Shown here: one piece after another, positions 34,101-46,100 of the stretch
How the letters are laid out: the number at the start of each line of letters is the position of its first letter
Numbering within the stretch: the stretch's first letter is position 1
Assembly (NCBI GenBank): GCA_911728455.2
Contig: OU452231.1
Coordinates: 10,412,078-10,476,077, forward strand
Source of the DNA: Marthasterias glacialis
Taxonomy: Eukaryota; Echinodermata; Asteroidea; Forcipulatida; Asteriidae
Length of the DNA: 64,000 nt
Reading direction: 5' to 3'
Position numbers and translations under genes: made by a program
The notes under the pieces: model-generated
What the model saw: only the letters and a program-made list of their open reading frames with translations
What the model was told of the DNA's origin: nothing
Database searches by the model: none

Positions 34101-37100
34101 AGGTCTGTTGGCTGATATGCAAAAGAATTCACCCAGAAACAACACTCAAATTGCTTAGATTGATGAAATCGCAGAGAAAAAAATGTAAAAAAAAAAACAC
34201 CCCAAAACAAAACAAATCTGTCAAAGGCCCTGCAGCATTACATACATGTACGTACATGCACGTGTACATGTTTGTACACATACGTACATGTACGTGTGCA
34301 TCTTTCAATAAAATCTGGAAAAGTAATTTGATCAAAGTCATTACGGTTATTTACATGTAGTTTGTACAGTTAACACATATCAAGCATTTAAAACAAGTAC
34401 AATTTACTTTGCTTTACTTTACATGTCTGAAAGTAATGACCGACCAATTATTGAGGGATAAATTTGTCAAGCAAAGTAAGTCTCGATTCGAAAGTTGATG
34501 TCTGGTTTTAGAGGATAGGGTTCCTTGGGCCAAGAAGATTAATTAAGATACTGCGGGGTTGTCATTCTAAATGTAGTGTGCAAGTGAATAGGGACAGAAT
34601 GTTTTCCCCATTTTCTGTCCACTTCATGTATACGAGAGCACTACTTATTTCACTTTCTAATTTTCTAAAATATCCAGAGGATGAATTTTTTTTTTTTTTA
34701 ATTCTACCAAGTAAAGAGCGAAGGATGTAAATGAAAAATATTAATCAACTTTAAGTTATTCCATTTTTGTGTTAATAACAGCCCATCCTGTTTGTCATGT
34801 TGCCCTATTTTTTGATTACCTTGTAATGAATTAACTACCTCACTTTTTAAAACAAAATTAAACAATTTTTTATGCAATTCACCCATCACAAGGCCCAAAG
34901 GCCACTCCAGGTGTGGGCTACTTTTTTATGAAGGGATAGAAACCTGCCCCAACACGCAGAAACAAGACATGGAGAGATATAAATGCAAGTCTCTTCACAG
35001 CACAGCTAAGAACAGGGAGGGGTAAATAAATCCGTTGCGAGACAAACATAACTGCCTTTTCCCCTGTTTGAAGCAATTATAGTTAAGTGTCTTGCTGGAG
35101 GACACAAGTGTCATGACCGGGATTCAAACCCACATCCTGATGACTTATCCACCAGAACTGGAGTCTGATGCACTAAACCACTCGGCCACAACACACTACA
35201 AAGAATACATAGGCTTATTGTATGTCTATGATAAGAATGTCTTTGATAAGAATAGACATAAACTGCATTTCCATGAACTGGTACAGAGCTAGACAAAATG
35301 TTTGTTTTTAACTCACTCTCTCACAGCCTTACTTAAAAGGTGTACACAACATTGGTACTTAGACTGGAAAAAGATAAATGTTTACAGATGTGCAAATAAC
35401 TTACATGGTATAAACTTTAAGAAGGTCATGGCAGAAAACTTCCCTTGAAATTTTATTGCCTGGAATGCATTTAGTTGTTGAGAAATGGGTAGGCCTGTAG
35501 CTTTTAGTTTTGATCTCGCGAGACCAAAACTCGATGTTCTAAAAACAGTGAAAACATAAGTTTCTTTCCCACTGTTTCCTTGTGACTCCGATGACTGATT
35601 GACCTTCACAGGTTTGTTATTTCATGTATGTTGGGTCACATAAAGTGCAGATACAGGGCCCAATTTCATAGAGCTGCTTAACGGCCGATTTTGTGCTTAA
35701 CGGGCGTGTTAAACAGATTTTCTATTTCATAGCCTCCGTTAAGCACGATTTAATACAAAGCTTCATTTTGGCTGTATATCTCTTTATTATACATGTTATA
35801 TGAACCAAAGGGGGTGCTTTCTGACGTGACCCAAATCCATCAGAAAACTTTAATATTTCCATCGATAATTTCCTTTTTTGTTGATTTTTTTAGCCACCGC
35901 TACTCTGTTGACTTCGTCTGCCATTTTGTTAATTTTTTTGATCGGAAGTACTTTTTGCTTCAGCAGACGGTACCTTTTTGTTGCGTGCGCAGTTTGTTTA
36001 CGTGCTTAAGTTAGCAAACGCTAGTGAAATACGTTTACGCTTAAGCAGATTTTTTTCCAATAGTAAGCAGAAAAATTTGCTTACCGTTTTAAGCAGCTCT
36101 TTGAAATTGGGGCCTGGTCTTTGACAATTACCGATGTTGTACACTTGCTTTAAAGAGTTTTATTTGTATGCACAAGTGTAGAGAGGTCTATGTTAATACT
36201 GATACATGTACATCTAGACTTGTCAGAAATGAGAAGAGTCAGAAATGGTTGGCTTCAAGTTAGTCTTGTTTTCCTTTTTTGGACAGGCTGGTACAAAGGT
36301 TTCACAACCCGGAACAGACGGCTAAGGGTAAGTGATACGCTTATCACAGGTACTAAACAAGCACAGCAGTTCCCGGTCATGGTTTCTAATGGTAGTACAC
36401 ATGTAGTTTGTTTTCCTCAAAAATAGCATTTAGTGTGTAGTAGTAGCAGGGAATGACTTCATCCAGCAATTTTTGCTTGGAGACTGAACATGTTTTGTGC
36501 ACACTGATTGCTCATATTGAGTAGCAAATGTTGGTTTTTGAGGTAGCAACTGAGGTATTTTTATGGAGCATGTTGCTGCATGTATGCTGTACAAGAGAAA
36601 CCGTTCACTGAGCAGGCCTAATACTTTATGGAGGCAATAGAGACAATTGCCTTCATGGCCTTGGTCATTGTCTTGGTGCCTCTTGGAATGCTCCAGTAAA
36701 TATGTAAATTTTCCTCATAGAGGTGGACAGTACCACAAAAAAAACTGCCTTGCCCTTCTAGAGTAAAGCATCTGGCCTGGTGAAGTATGCTCATGTCTAT
36801 AATTTTTGAAAACTCTTAATCATTTTTCAGTTTAATTAGCAGTTTAATTAGCAGTTTTAAGGTATGGATTAATAATCGCCAAACAAAATTTGACTAGTTG
36901 CAACTTGAAAGCTGACTGATTGTAAAGTGTACAAAAGCTGACTGATTGTACATGTAAAGTGTACACCAAATCGTTCCATCTGAAATACGCAAAGTCGAGA
37001 GAGAACCATTTGAAGACTTCCCAAATCAAGGATGCTTATTTTGGTTGCAGCAATCAAAATAAGACTGATATGATTGTGCACAAAAGCTCTGACAAAACAT

Positions 37101-40100
37101 TTAAATCATTTTTTTTTCGATTGGAAACTAGAGGATGGGAATGAATTTGCTCTCCTAAAACCAGTGTATTATCTCCTTTAACCCCAAACCCTCGAGGGTT
37201 ATTTACCAGGGCCAATTTTATAGAACTTCTTAAGCACAGAAAGTAGCTAAGCCCAACAAACTTATGCTTACCAGCCAAAATACCATGTGACATGTTCAAT
37301 CATTGACTGGTATCCTGCTTATTTTTGCTTAGCATAACAATATTTTCTGCTCAAGCAGCTCTATGAAATAGGGCCCAGGGCAAATGTTCATAGCTCTGCT
37401 TACCGTAGAATTCTGCGCTTACAGCCCATAGTGCTTTGCAGGGCGCCTTAAGCACAGAATTCCGCGGTAAGCAGCACCATGACATTTGACCCTGGATCCT
37501 TCCCTCACTTTAACAAAATCCAACATCATTTGGTATGTGTAACTCAACACCCAAACTGTTAGACTCTGATTGTGGTGGTATGCCTGATCCAATGTAAAGC
37601 ATAATCAGTTTATCAGTGCAGTCCTCAGTCCAACAAAATCAAACAGAACATTCAGTTGGATTTTGAAGGGTCTGGGTTGGTTAGGGTAAACATTGGTGAT
37701 TTTGAGACGAACAAAGACGTGAATTTTGTTAAGGTACATATATAACGTAAAGCTTGCTGGTACCATACCGGCTGGTACTTATCTAGGACTGAATCATCTA
37801 GAAAAACCCTTACCCGGGAGATGTCACTTGCATCCACTCTTGTTTATATGGCCATGCTTTGCTGGAGGGCAGTATAAATGTAAACAAAAAAGCATTTGTA
37901 CTAAATAAGAACTCAAACAATTAAACGCTAACAGATGGAACTGTTTGTGTCATACTTTTTTACAAATGCCAGCATCTTTAGAGACCATTCATTTTGGTAT
38001 GATTATCACCATATGCCCAAAACACTGCTAATTTATGTGTATATACATGTATATCAGTTGTGTTTATTATTTTTTTAAAATAATTTTATTGTTGTGTCCT
38101 ATCTGAATTAATTGTTTTCTTTTTTCTTGTACATTTGTTTTTAATAATTTGCCTAAACAGTTTAAATTAATTCGTGTTTATAATTTAACAACTGTATTTG
38201 TTTTAACTGTTACTTTCATAAATTGTTTTACAGTATTTTATTGTTTTAAATACAGGGCTTGAGGAAAGCAGTTTTTGAACCCTGTTTAAATAAGACTGCA
38301 AATAAAAAATCTTGTTTTTCTGATTTGCAGGGATAATGACAGAAGAATGATTAAGAAACAGAAACAAATGGTTTTGTTTTATCATTGTAGATTCTGTATT
38401 AACATGGGAAACATTGGAAAATGTCAATTCAGGACATTACGTTTTCTTTGACCTTCGTGTTTTATCAGAAGTAGGTCAAATCTTGCGGCCGTTTGTGGCC
38501 GCTATGGGCATTTTGGTTCAAGCCGCTTGTGGCTGCTATGGTCGTTAAAGGGTTCATAAATGGAAAATGTAACTTGAAGATTTCTCATGTTGTGAAAGTA
38601 CAGTGTCTAATTATTTGCAGTGTTTTACACTTTCTTTCTTCACAGGGTATATTTCCAAAGGGCTATGTCTTCATCAAGGAAGCTTGTGTCGAAAGCCATG
38701 GGTAAGAGGATTGGTTGACCAGGATTTTAAGGTTTTGGTTTTTATTTCATCATTGGAGCTTAATCTCTGGGCCCCATTTTATAATGATAATAATAATTAC
38801 TAGTTCTCATAACGCATTTTACAATTATGTCGCAATGCTGTTTACATTAGTGCCCTGGTCTCATGGGGCAATAATATTCCTGTAATCTTTCTCAGCTCCC
38901 TGGGGAGTATACAGCCCCGAGCTGCTGTGGCGCTCTGAAGGCTTTTTCAAACACACTATCAACCTCTACCCTCCCAGGTACCCATTCCTGGGTGAAGAGA
39001 AGCAATTAATAGTAAGGCATCTTGCTCAAGGGCACAAGTGAACCTACACACCCCGACGACTTGACCACCAGAACTGCCACAACACACTATAATTGTGCTT
39101 ACCGCAAAATTCTGCGTTTAAGGTTGCCTTTCTGTGGAGTGTCGTGGCCGAGGGGTCTAGTGCACGGAACACTGGTTGTTGTCAAAAGTGTGGGTGTGCA
39201 AAACTAGCTGTAAAAAATTGGATGGGATTTTAAATTGTAGGTCCTGTGTGTTGCAGTGTTATAGCTGTTAGTTCAGAGACGGCTTTAGCCGAGTTGAAAA
39301 GACATGCAATTTTTCAGCTGATCAGCTGATGTCCTGTTCTTAATCTTCTTAATCTCAGTGCCATGGAAAGCTGAAAAACACTGCTAACAAAGTTTTGTGT
39401 GCAAGGCATTTTTTATTTATTTTTTTTGAAATAAAAATGTTTGCCTTCAGTTTGGTAACAGCTGCTTGTTGCCGCAATGGTTAAAGGTTGCACAATGTTT
39501 TTCAATGTTTGATTGTATTGATGTCAAACAGGGAAGGATGCGAGACAGTCACACCGAAGGAGACCCCCGTAGTCCATGAGTTAACCACGGTAATCCGAGA
39601 ATGGGGCGTGCTATGGAAACAGCTCTATGTGGTACGTTGTATTTTGCTGTTCAAAGGTATCTGTTCACTTTAAGGGAAGTGGGGGATTGGTTTACGTCAG
39701 TGAACTGTCTCAAAGAATGACTTATGTGGTCAATGCCATTTGTAGTATATATTACTATACCTCATACATATTCATGATTGAGAGCCGAACTCTCACTGGT
39801 CCATTCGCCATCACGTGCCAGATGCTAATTTTGCTGTTTACCTAGCGCGCGTGCCAGTATTCACGCACAGGGTAAATACGCATGCGTTGTAAACTATCGC
39901 ATGGGTCACCTATTTGCTTTTTATGCACAGGGTAAATATGCATGTGTTGTAGACTATCGTATGTGTAACAGTCTACTACGCACATGCTTTAGAAAGCACT
40001 CATGGAACTGTCGTGTTGTGCTCCTGCTTAAACGTCACGCACATCTAGCTAGCTGATACACATAGAAAGATGGCGGCTCATTACAAGTAAATGACAATCC

Positions 40101-43100
40101 GCATTTTTTCGAGTTCAATGATGCCAAACTAGAGAAGTAAACTAGACAAATATAGTATGGTTTATTTTGGGTGGACAGTCGATATTAGCTCACCTCAGTA
40201 TTGGAAGTTGGCAAACCAGCTCCCTCGGCTTCACCTTGGGAACTCATTGTGAACTTCCAATACCTCGGGGAGCTATTATCGACTGTCCGCCCTATGTTAT
40301 ACGACACGTGCGTCAGCGCGCATATGTACCAATCAGCATGGAGGGATCACAGTGTGTGTGCCGCGACGTGCATGCAGTGGCCATAGCTGTGGTGGTGTAA
40401 ACGCCCACGAACAAGCTGCTCAGATTAGTCTATATTTTCACCTCAAATAGGGGTTCCAGGATTAGTTTATGTTGATACAATTGTTTTAAAGGGCAATGAT
40501 TAAATTTTCTTCTTAACGAGGATCATTAGTTTGTATTACTTTGATTAACCCTTGTATTTTTTCCTATTTTCATTTATTGATTGGTCGTTTGGTTTTACCC
40601 TTACGCGGTGTGTAATAAATACTTTTAAATGTATACCCAACCCTGCGGAAAAGAAAAATCAAGAGGTTCTTGAGGTGAATTTCAAATCCATGACACCTGC
40701 ATAATATTCTGCTTTCTTTATCCTTGATGCAATTTTGATACCCACTGCTAATTACATTTACAAGATTTGAACTGTCCTCTCATGACGGGGCCTGCTCTGT
40801 GATCTAGTAGTTAAGAAATCTGTTCTAGAATGCAGGGGGTCGTGGGTTTGAATCCCACCCGAGCAGCGTGCGGATTTTTGTTTTCACAGGACTTGGAAAG
40901 CATTTAGTGTGTAGTGGTTATCAATGCTAGATTTCAGCAAGACTACCTGGAATAAAAACGGTCAAACAAATGGGAACTGTAACAAAGTCCAGTTGAGCAT
41001 TACAGGCAATGCCGAGCAAATGATCCCAAAGCTGAGGTTGGTGGACTGTGATATGAGTTGCCGTCTGTTTACCTCAGTGAGGGTGCTATCACTTGTGATG
41101 TCATTTGAAAGGATGGACACCTTTACAAGACAACGTAGGGCTGGTCAACCTGCTGCGACAAACCAACAACATCAGAACAGAGTATTTTATCTGCTACAGG
41201 TGTGGTAACGACGGGCACATTGCAAAAGGTTGTCGCAGTCCTCCTTTAAACGGTCAGGGCCCCGCAGTCACAGGGCACACCGCCACAGGTTTACTCCTCC
41301 GAGAGCTTTTACAAACTTTGTAACAGCCATTAGCCTTTCTGAGATATGGTGGACAGTATAGAAGTGCACTGTTTGGTTCGGCTGTGTACAGACGAATTTA
41401 CCCAAAACCAAATAATGTCATAGTATCGTGTCCACCGTATCACAAAATGGCCTATGGACAGACGGTGTTCAAGCTGAAGTAAAGTTTGCTCCTTTTTGTA
41501 TATTCGGGAAATTTGTGTGTTTATATTCTCAAAACTTGCTCGTATTAGTGTTTTAAGTTAACTTGTTACAAAGGAAGGACCCTGATTAATCATCGGTACT
41601 GTTCTTTTGTATTTTTTAAAATTTGTCTAGAAAGTCAACCGGGAGTTGTTCAACACCATTCATGAGATGATGTATGAGCTGATTGATAGTCAGAAACAAA
41701 TCGTCTCTGGTACACTCCCTGTAGATGAACTCAAAGATCTGAAACAACAGGTCACCTCCAAGATCGACTGTGGCAACAGGTAATTGCTGCTCTTCAAACT
41801 TGAGCCACGACAGCTTAATTTGGGATAATCTATGATTTGTAGGATTTGCAACTTTGCAGGGTGGAGATACAGTCTAGTGAGCTTTGCGGTAACACCATGT
41901 ACATGAGAAAGATTTGAAACTTTGCATGATTTCTATAATGTAGTAAGGTTTGCAGTAACACCGTGTACATGAGTAGGATGTGAAACTAAGCATGGTGGAG
42001 ATCTAGTAAGGCAAGTGGTAACACCATGTGAAAACTGAACGTGAGAAAATGTCTATGCGTTGTGGTTGTGAAAAGAACCAATGGTGTAACAAATCCATGG
42101 TTCAATCATTATGCTTTGATCGTCTTCAGGAGAAAGCTGGACTCGGAATCCTGTTCCGGCTTTGCCACCTTAGCACTTCATAGACCATTCCTCATCTACA
42201 ATACTTGTACAGCCTGCAGCATTAGAGGATAGAGCATTCTTCATCTACAGTACTTATACAGCCTGCAGTGTTAGAGGATAGAGCATTCTTAATCTGTAGT
42301 ACTTTCGTTCCAGCCAATTTGATCTAGTGCACACTAGACCACATCTTTCGATACACACAGTTGTGCAGAATGCTCTGATAGTGAATGCCAGAGTTCAATC
42401 TTGTCCATTTGGGTTATTGTTATAGTTATATCCTCCAATCAAATGACAAAGATCTGCTTGGATGTTGTATAAAACACTTATGAATGTTTTGCAATAGAAT
42501 ATTTTTGTTCATTGAAAGATGGAATGTTCCATTCAACTCGGTTTCACCTCATTGAATGGATTTACAGAGATGCCATGGCCTCTGTTGCCCTTGCTTTTGG
42601 CCTTGGTGCCCCTTCAAAATATAACAGATTTTTAGATTTTAAGGTGGAAGTGCCCTATGTAGAATGGAAATGGCCTTGCCCCATCAAAGGTGAAATTCAA
42701 GGCATGTATTTTTTTTGTAAATCGTGTGTGTTTATGTTGGGATGTGTTTTCAGGGCTCTGGGTCTTGACCTCGTGATACGAGATGAAGAGGGCGGTATAC
42801 AGGATCCATTCTCAGTCAGCACGGTGGCGCTCTTCAGACAGCATGAGACTGCAACGCAAAGAATAGGCCAACAGAATGAAACAGTAAGAACAGATATATT
42901 ATAAAAAAATTGTGTGTGTCAGATCCTGCTTAAAGGCTGATTTTGTGCTTACTTCATTTTGTGCAATCTTCATTTCATAGCGCCGCTAACGGCAAGCACT
43001 AGAAAAGGCTTGCTAACCTTCCAGCACTTACAAATGAAGACATCACAATGCAAATCCATGGTTAACCTGCAAGCTGGGTGCCCTATGTTCTTGCTAACCT

Positions 43101-46100
43101 GTGAAATACGCTTGTGCTTAAGCAAATATTTCTGCCAAAGTGAGCAGAAAAATTTGCTTACTGTTAAGCAGCTCTATGAAAGTGGGCCCAGCATAGAGCT
43201 GCTTAGGTATACAAAATAGCTAAGCACAAATCTTTGCTTACCAGACTAAAGTTACCAGCCAAAGTTACCATGTTACATGTTACCATCTGTTACTGGTTTC
43301 TTGCTAAGTTATGCAGAGCAGAACAATTTAAAGCAAAACCTTCTGCTGAAACTGCTCTGTAAAATTGGTTAGGGGAGGAGACACCTAATGTTCCCCTTAA
43401 AGCCCCAGCTCAACATTGGTAAACTGACTGTAATTGTTTCCATTCTTTGCACAAATCAAGATATACAGTCGACTCTCGTTAATACGAGGTCCGCCGGACT
43501 GGCCTGTTTTTCTCGTATTAACCGAACCTCGTATTATCCGAGCGCGGTATTAACAATGCACATTGCATAACATGAATGGACACACGTGTATAAATGCACC
43601 CGTACTGCAATAGAAACTGCATAACTGTAATAATTTACAGGTACATGTACCATACAAACATACAACATTTTGGGCAAATAAAACTGTTTTGATTTAATTA
43701 ATTTATTTCGAAAGTCAATTTATGAAACAATTTCCTTTTTTCATGACTGAAAAAGGAACGCATATGACTTTAACTTGCCGTTCTTGGCAGCCAAGTTTCG
43801 GTCGCAACGGCCAACATGACAAGTTGAATGTTGATTTTCATTGGTTGTCACACCGTACCTTAGTAAGTAATGCGAGATAGCTCATAGCAAGGCGGGATAC
43901 CAGCGAACAATAAACGGTCTGGTGTCCACCTCTCATCTGCGTTGTACAAATACTACCATTTAATAGACTGGTACCATTGCCAACGCTCAAATAGCATCTC
44001 TATTGATCATGATCAACGGAGCGGTAGCACATGTTTTGAAAGGCTGGGACGTCAATTTTTCACCTCCATGAAGGTAAACTATCGATCCCAACAATTGATT
44101 CCCCAAACTCGCTATAAAAGTAAGACAAACAATACATTTGCTCGTTACGGGGCCGCAAGAATACCTCGTATTATCCGTGTTCTCGTTATGACCGTGCTCG
44201 TATCATCCGTATTTAAATGCATTAAAACACGCACGGGGCAGTTCGGGACCGGCAAAATACCTCGTATTAACCGGAACCTCGTAACATCCGAGCTCGTATT
44301 AACGAGAGTCGACTGTACTTGTATGTAATAAAACCAACCTGTGAAAATTTGAGCTCATTTTGTTGTTTCATTTGCAAGAAAACGGTAAAAATGCATTGAG
44401 CATTTTTGTACACATTCCTATAGGCAGAGTTCGAAAACTAAGTGTGGATCGTATTTCATTTATTATTTAAAAACGATACGCTTCAGGCAGAAATATTTTG
44501 AGGAAAGTTTTCTATCATCATATCTTTATACCATGTGAAGTATATCTAAATCTGTAAACAGTTGTTTTTCTTCTTTCCAATGTTGAGCCGGGGCTTTAAG
44601 CCGTGTATGCATTTGATGTTATTTTGCTTTCAATTCATTGATTTATTCTTATTGTGTGTTCCCCCCCCCCATTAGTTCAATCTTGGCTTTCAGAAACATC
44701 CCAAACAAGTCAACGTCTATTCGTACAATCTATTTGTCAACTTGAAGAATGTCGTTTGTAGGATCGGGGAAGATTCAGACGTCCTCATGAGCCTGTACGA
44801 TGCCAAGGAACAAAAACACATCAGGTAATTAGAATAATAACAATAATAATACACAGTTCTTATGTAGCGCTTTATCACGCTCGATAGGCCTCTCAAAGCA
44901 CTCAGTCCTTTTTTTTCCTTCAAGGTATGCAGAGTTAAGTTTTTAAAGTATGAATTGTAGAGAATTATTTCTCATGGGAAAATGACGACTTTCTAACACA
45001 TTTTTTCCTTCAGTGAAAGTTATGTGGCCAAGTGGAGTAGCAAAGGCATACCTAGAGATATCACTCTCCTGTACAGTCTTAAGACAATATTTACGGTAAG
45101 GTTGGAACAGTTTCCGTATGATCTTAGTTATGCCCCGCACCAATGCATGACGAGCACTGGACACCAATGTATGACGAGCACTGGACACCAATGCATGACG
45201 AGCACTGGACACCAGTGCATGACAAGCACTGGACACCAATGCATGACGAGCACTGGACACCAGTGCATGACGAGCACTGGACACCAATGCATGACGAGCA
45301 CTGGACACCAATGCATGACGAGCACTGGACACCAGTGCATGACAAGCACTGGACACCAATGCATGACGAGCACTGGACACCAGTGCATGACGAGCACTGG
45401 ACACCAATGCATGACGAGCACTGGACACCAATGCATGACGAGCACTGGACACCAGTGCATGACAAGCACTGGACACCAATGCATGACGAGCACTGGACAC
45501 CAGTGCATGACAAGCACTGGACACCAATGCATGACGAGCACTGGACGCCAGTGCATGACGAGCACTGGACACCAATGCATGACGAGCACTGGACATTTAT
45601 ACTGGATGCTTTTCTAGGCCAGGGCCCAACTGCATAGAGCTGCTTAAGCAGACGATAGTGCTAAACAATTTTCTGCTAAGCAAAAATACACAGGAAATCA
45701 GTCACAAATAGTACATGGGACATGCTATTTTGGGCTGGTAACCGTATTCCGGGAAGCATAATTGTATTGTGCTTATTTAATTTTTGCTTAAGCAGCTGTA
45801 TGTGCTGAAGCAGCTCTATGAAATTGGTCCCAGCCGCTATAGAATTCTGAAAGGCATGGATTTAAATCCCACCAAAGGGGCCTGTGGGTTTTATTCTGTA
45901 GGAACCGGAAAGCTGAATTTCCTGTTTGCTAGTCATTGCATCACACGCGCGAGTATCTGGTGCACATCAAAAGTTTCTGCTTTTTCCAGCTCCGAAAGCT
46001 GGCGTATGTTTGTGTGTATTTTTACCAAATATCACCCATGTTATTGTTCAAAAAATAATTTTGAACTCTGAGAAGACATTATGTCTTTGAAGAACGTATG

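Larger units (their letters stand above)
28192..38701 (+). other. DOCK1: DOCK exons 1-4: N-terminal SH3 domain (residues ~12-72)
   Basis: Joined residues give [19 protein letters not shown], then TVQILEE, GWYKGF and [10 protein letters not shown]. These correspond to the ALYDY-like start, the acidic RT loop, the conserved Trp-Tyr and the PxxY end of an SH3 fold. In vertebrate DOCK1 this SH3 domain folds back on DHR-2 and is released by ELMO. The domain is split over three introns, one of about 5.3 kb. Confidence 0.9.

Noticed and set aside
43942-44328. 128-codon frame within the pogo-like element
   Set aside because: It lacks the helix-turn-helix and catalytic motifs of a transposase and ends in the terminal repeat. 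Chance frame.
45139-45594. CRISPR-like array
   Set aside because: The units are contiguous with no unique spacers, in an intron of an animal gene.
44943-45637. Several long overlapping reading frames of 129-217 codons on both strands
   Set aside because: They are produced by the 24-bp minisatellite, whose unit length is a multiple of three. Only the frame continuous with DOCK exon 9 is worth noting.
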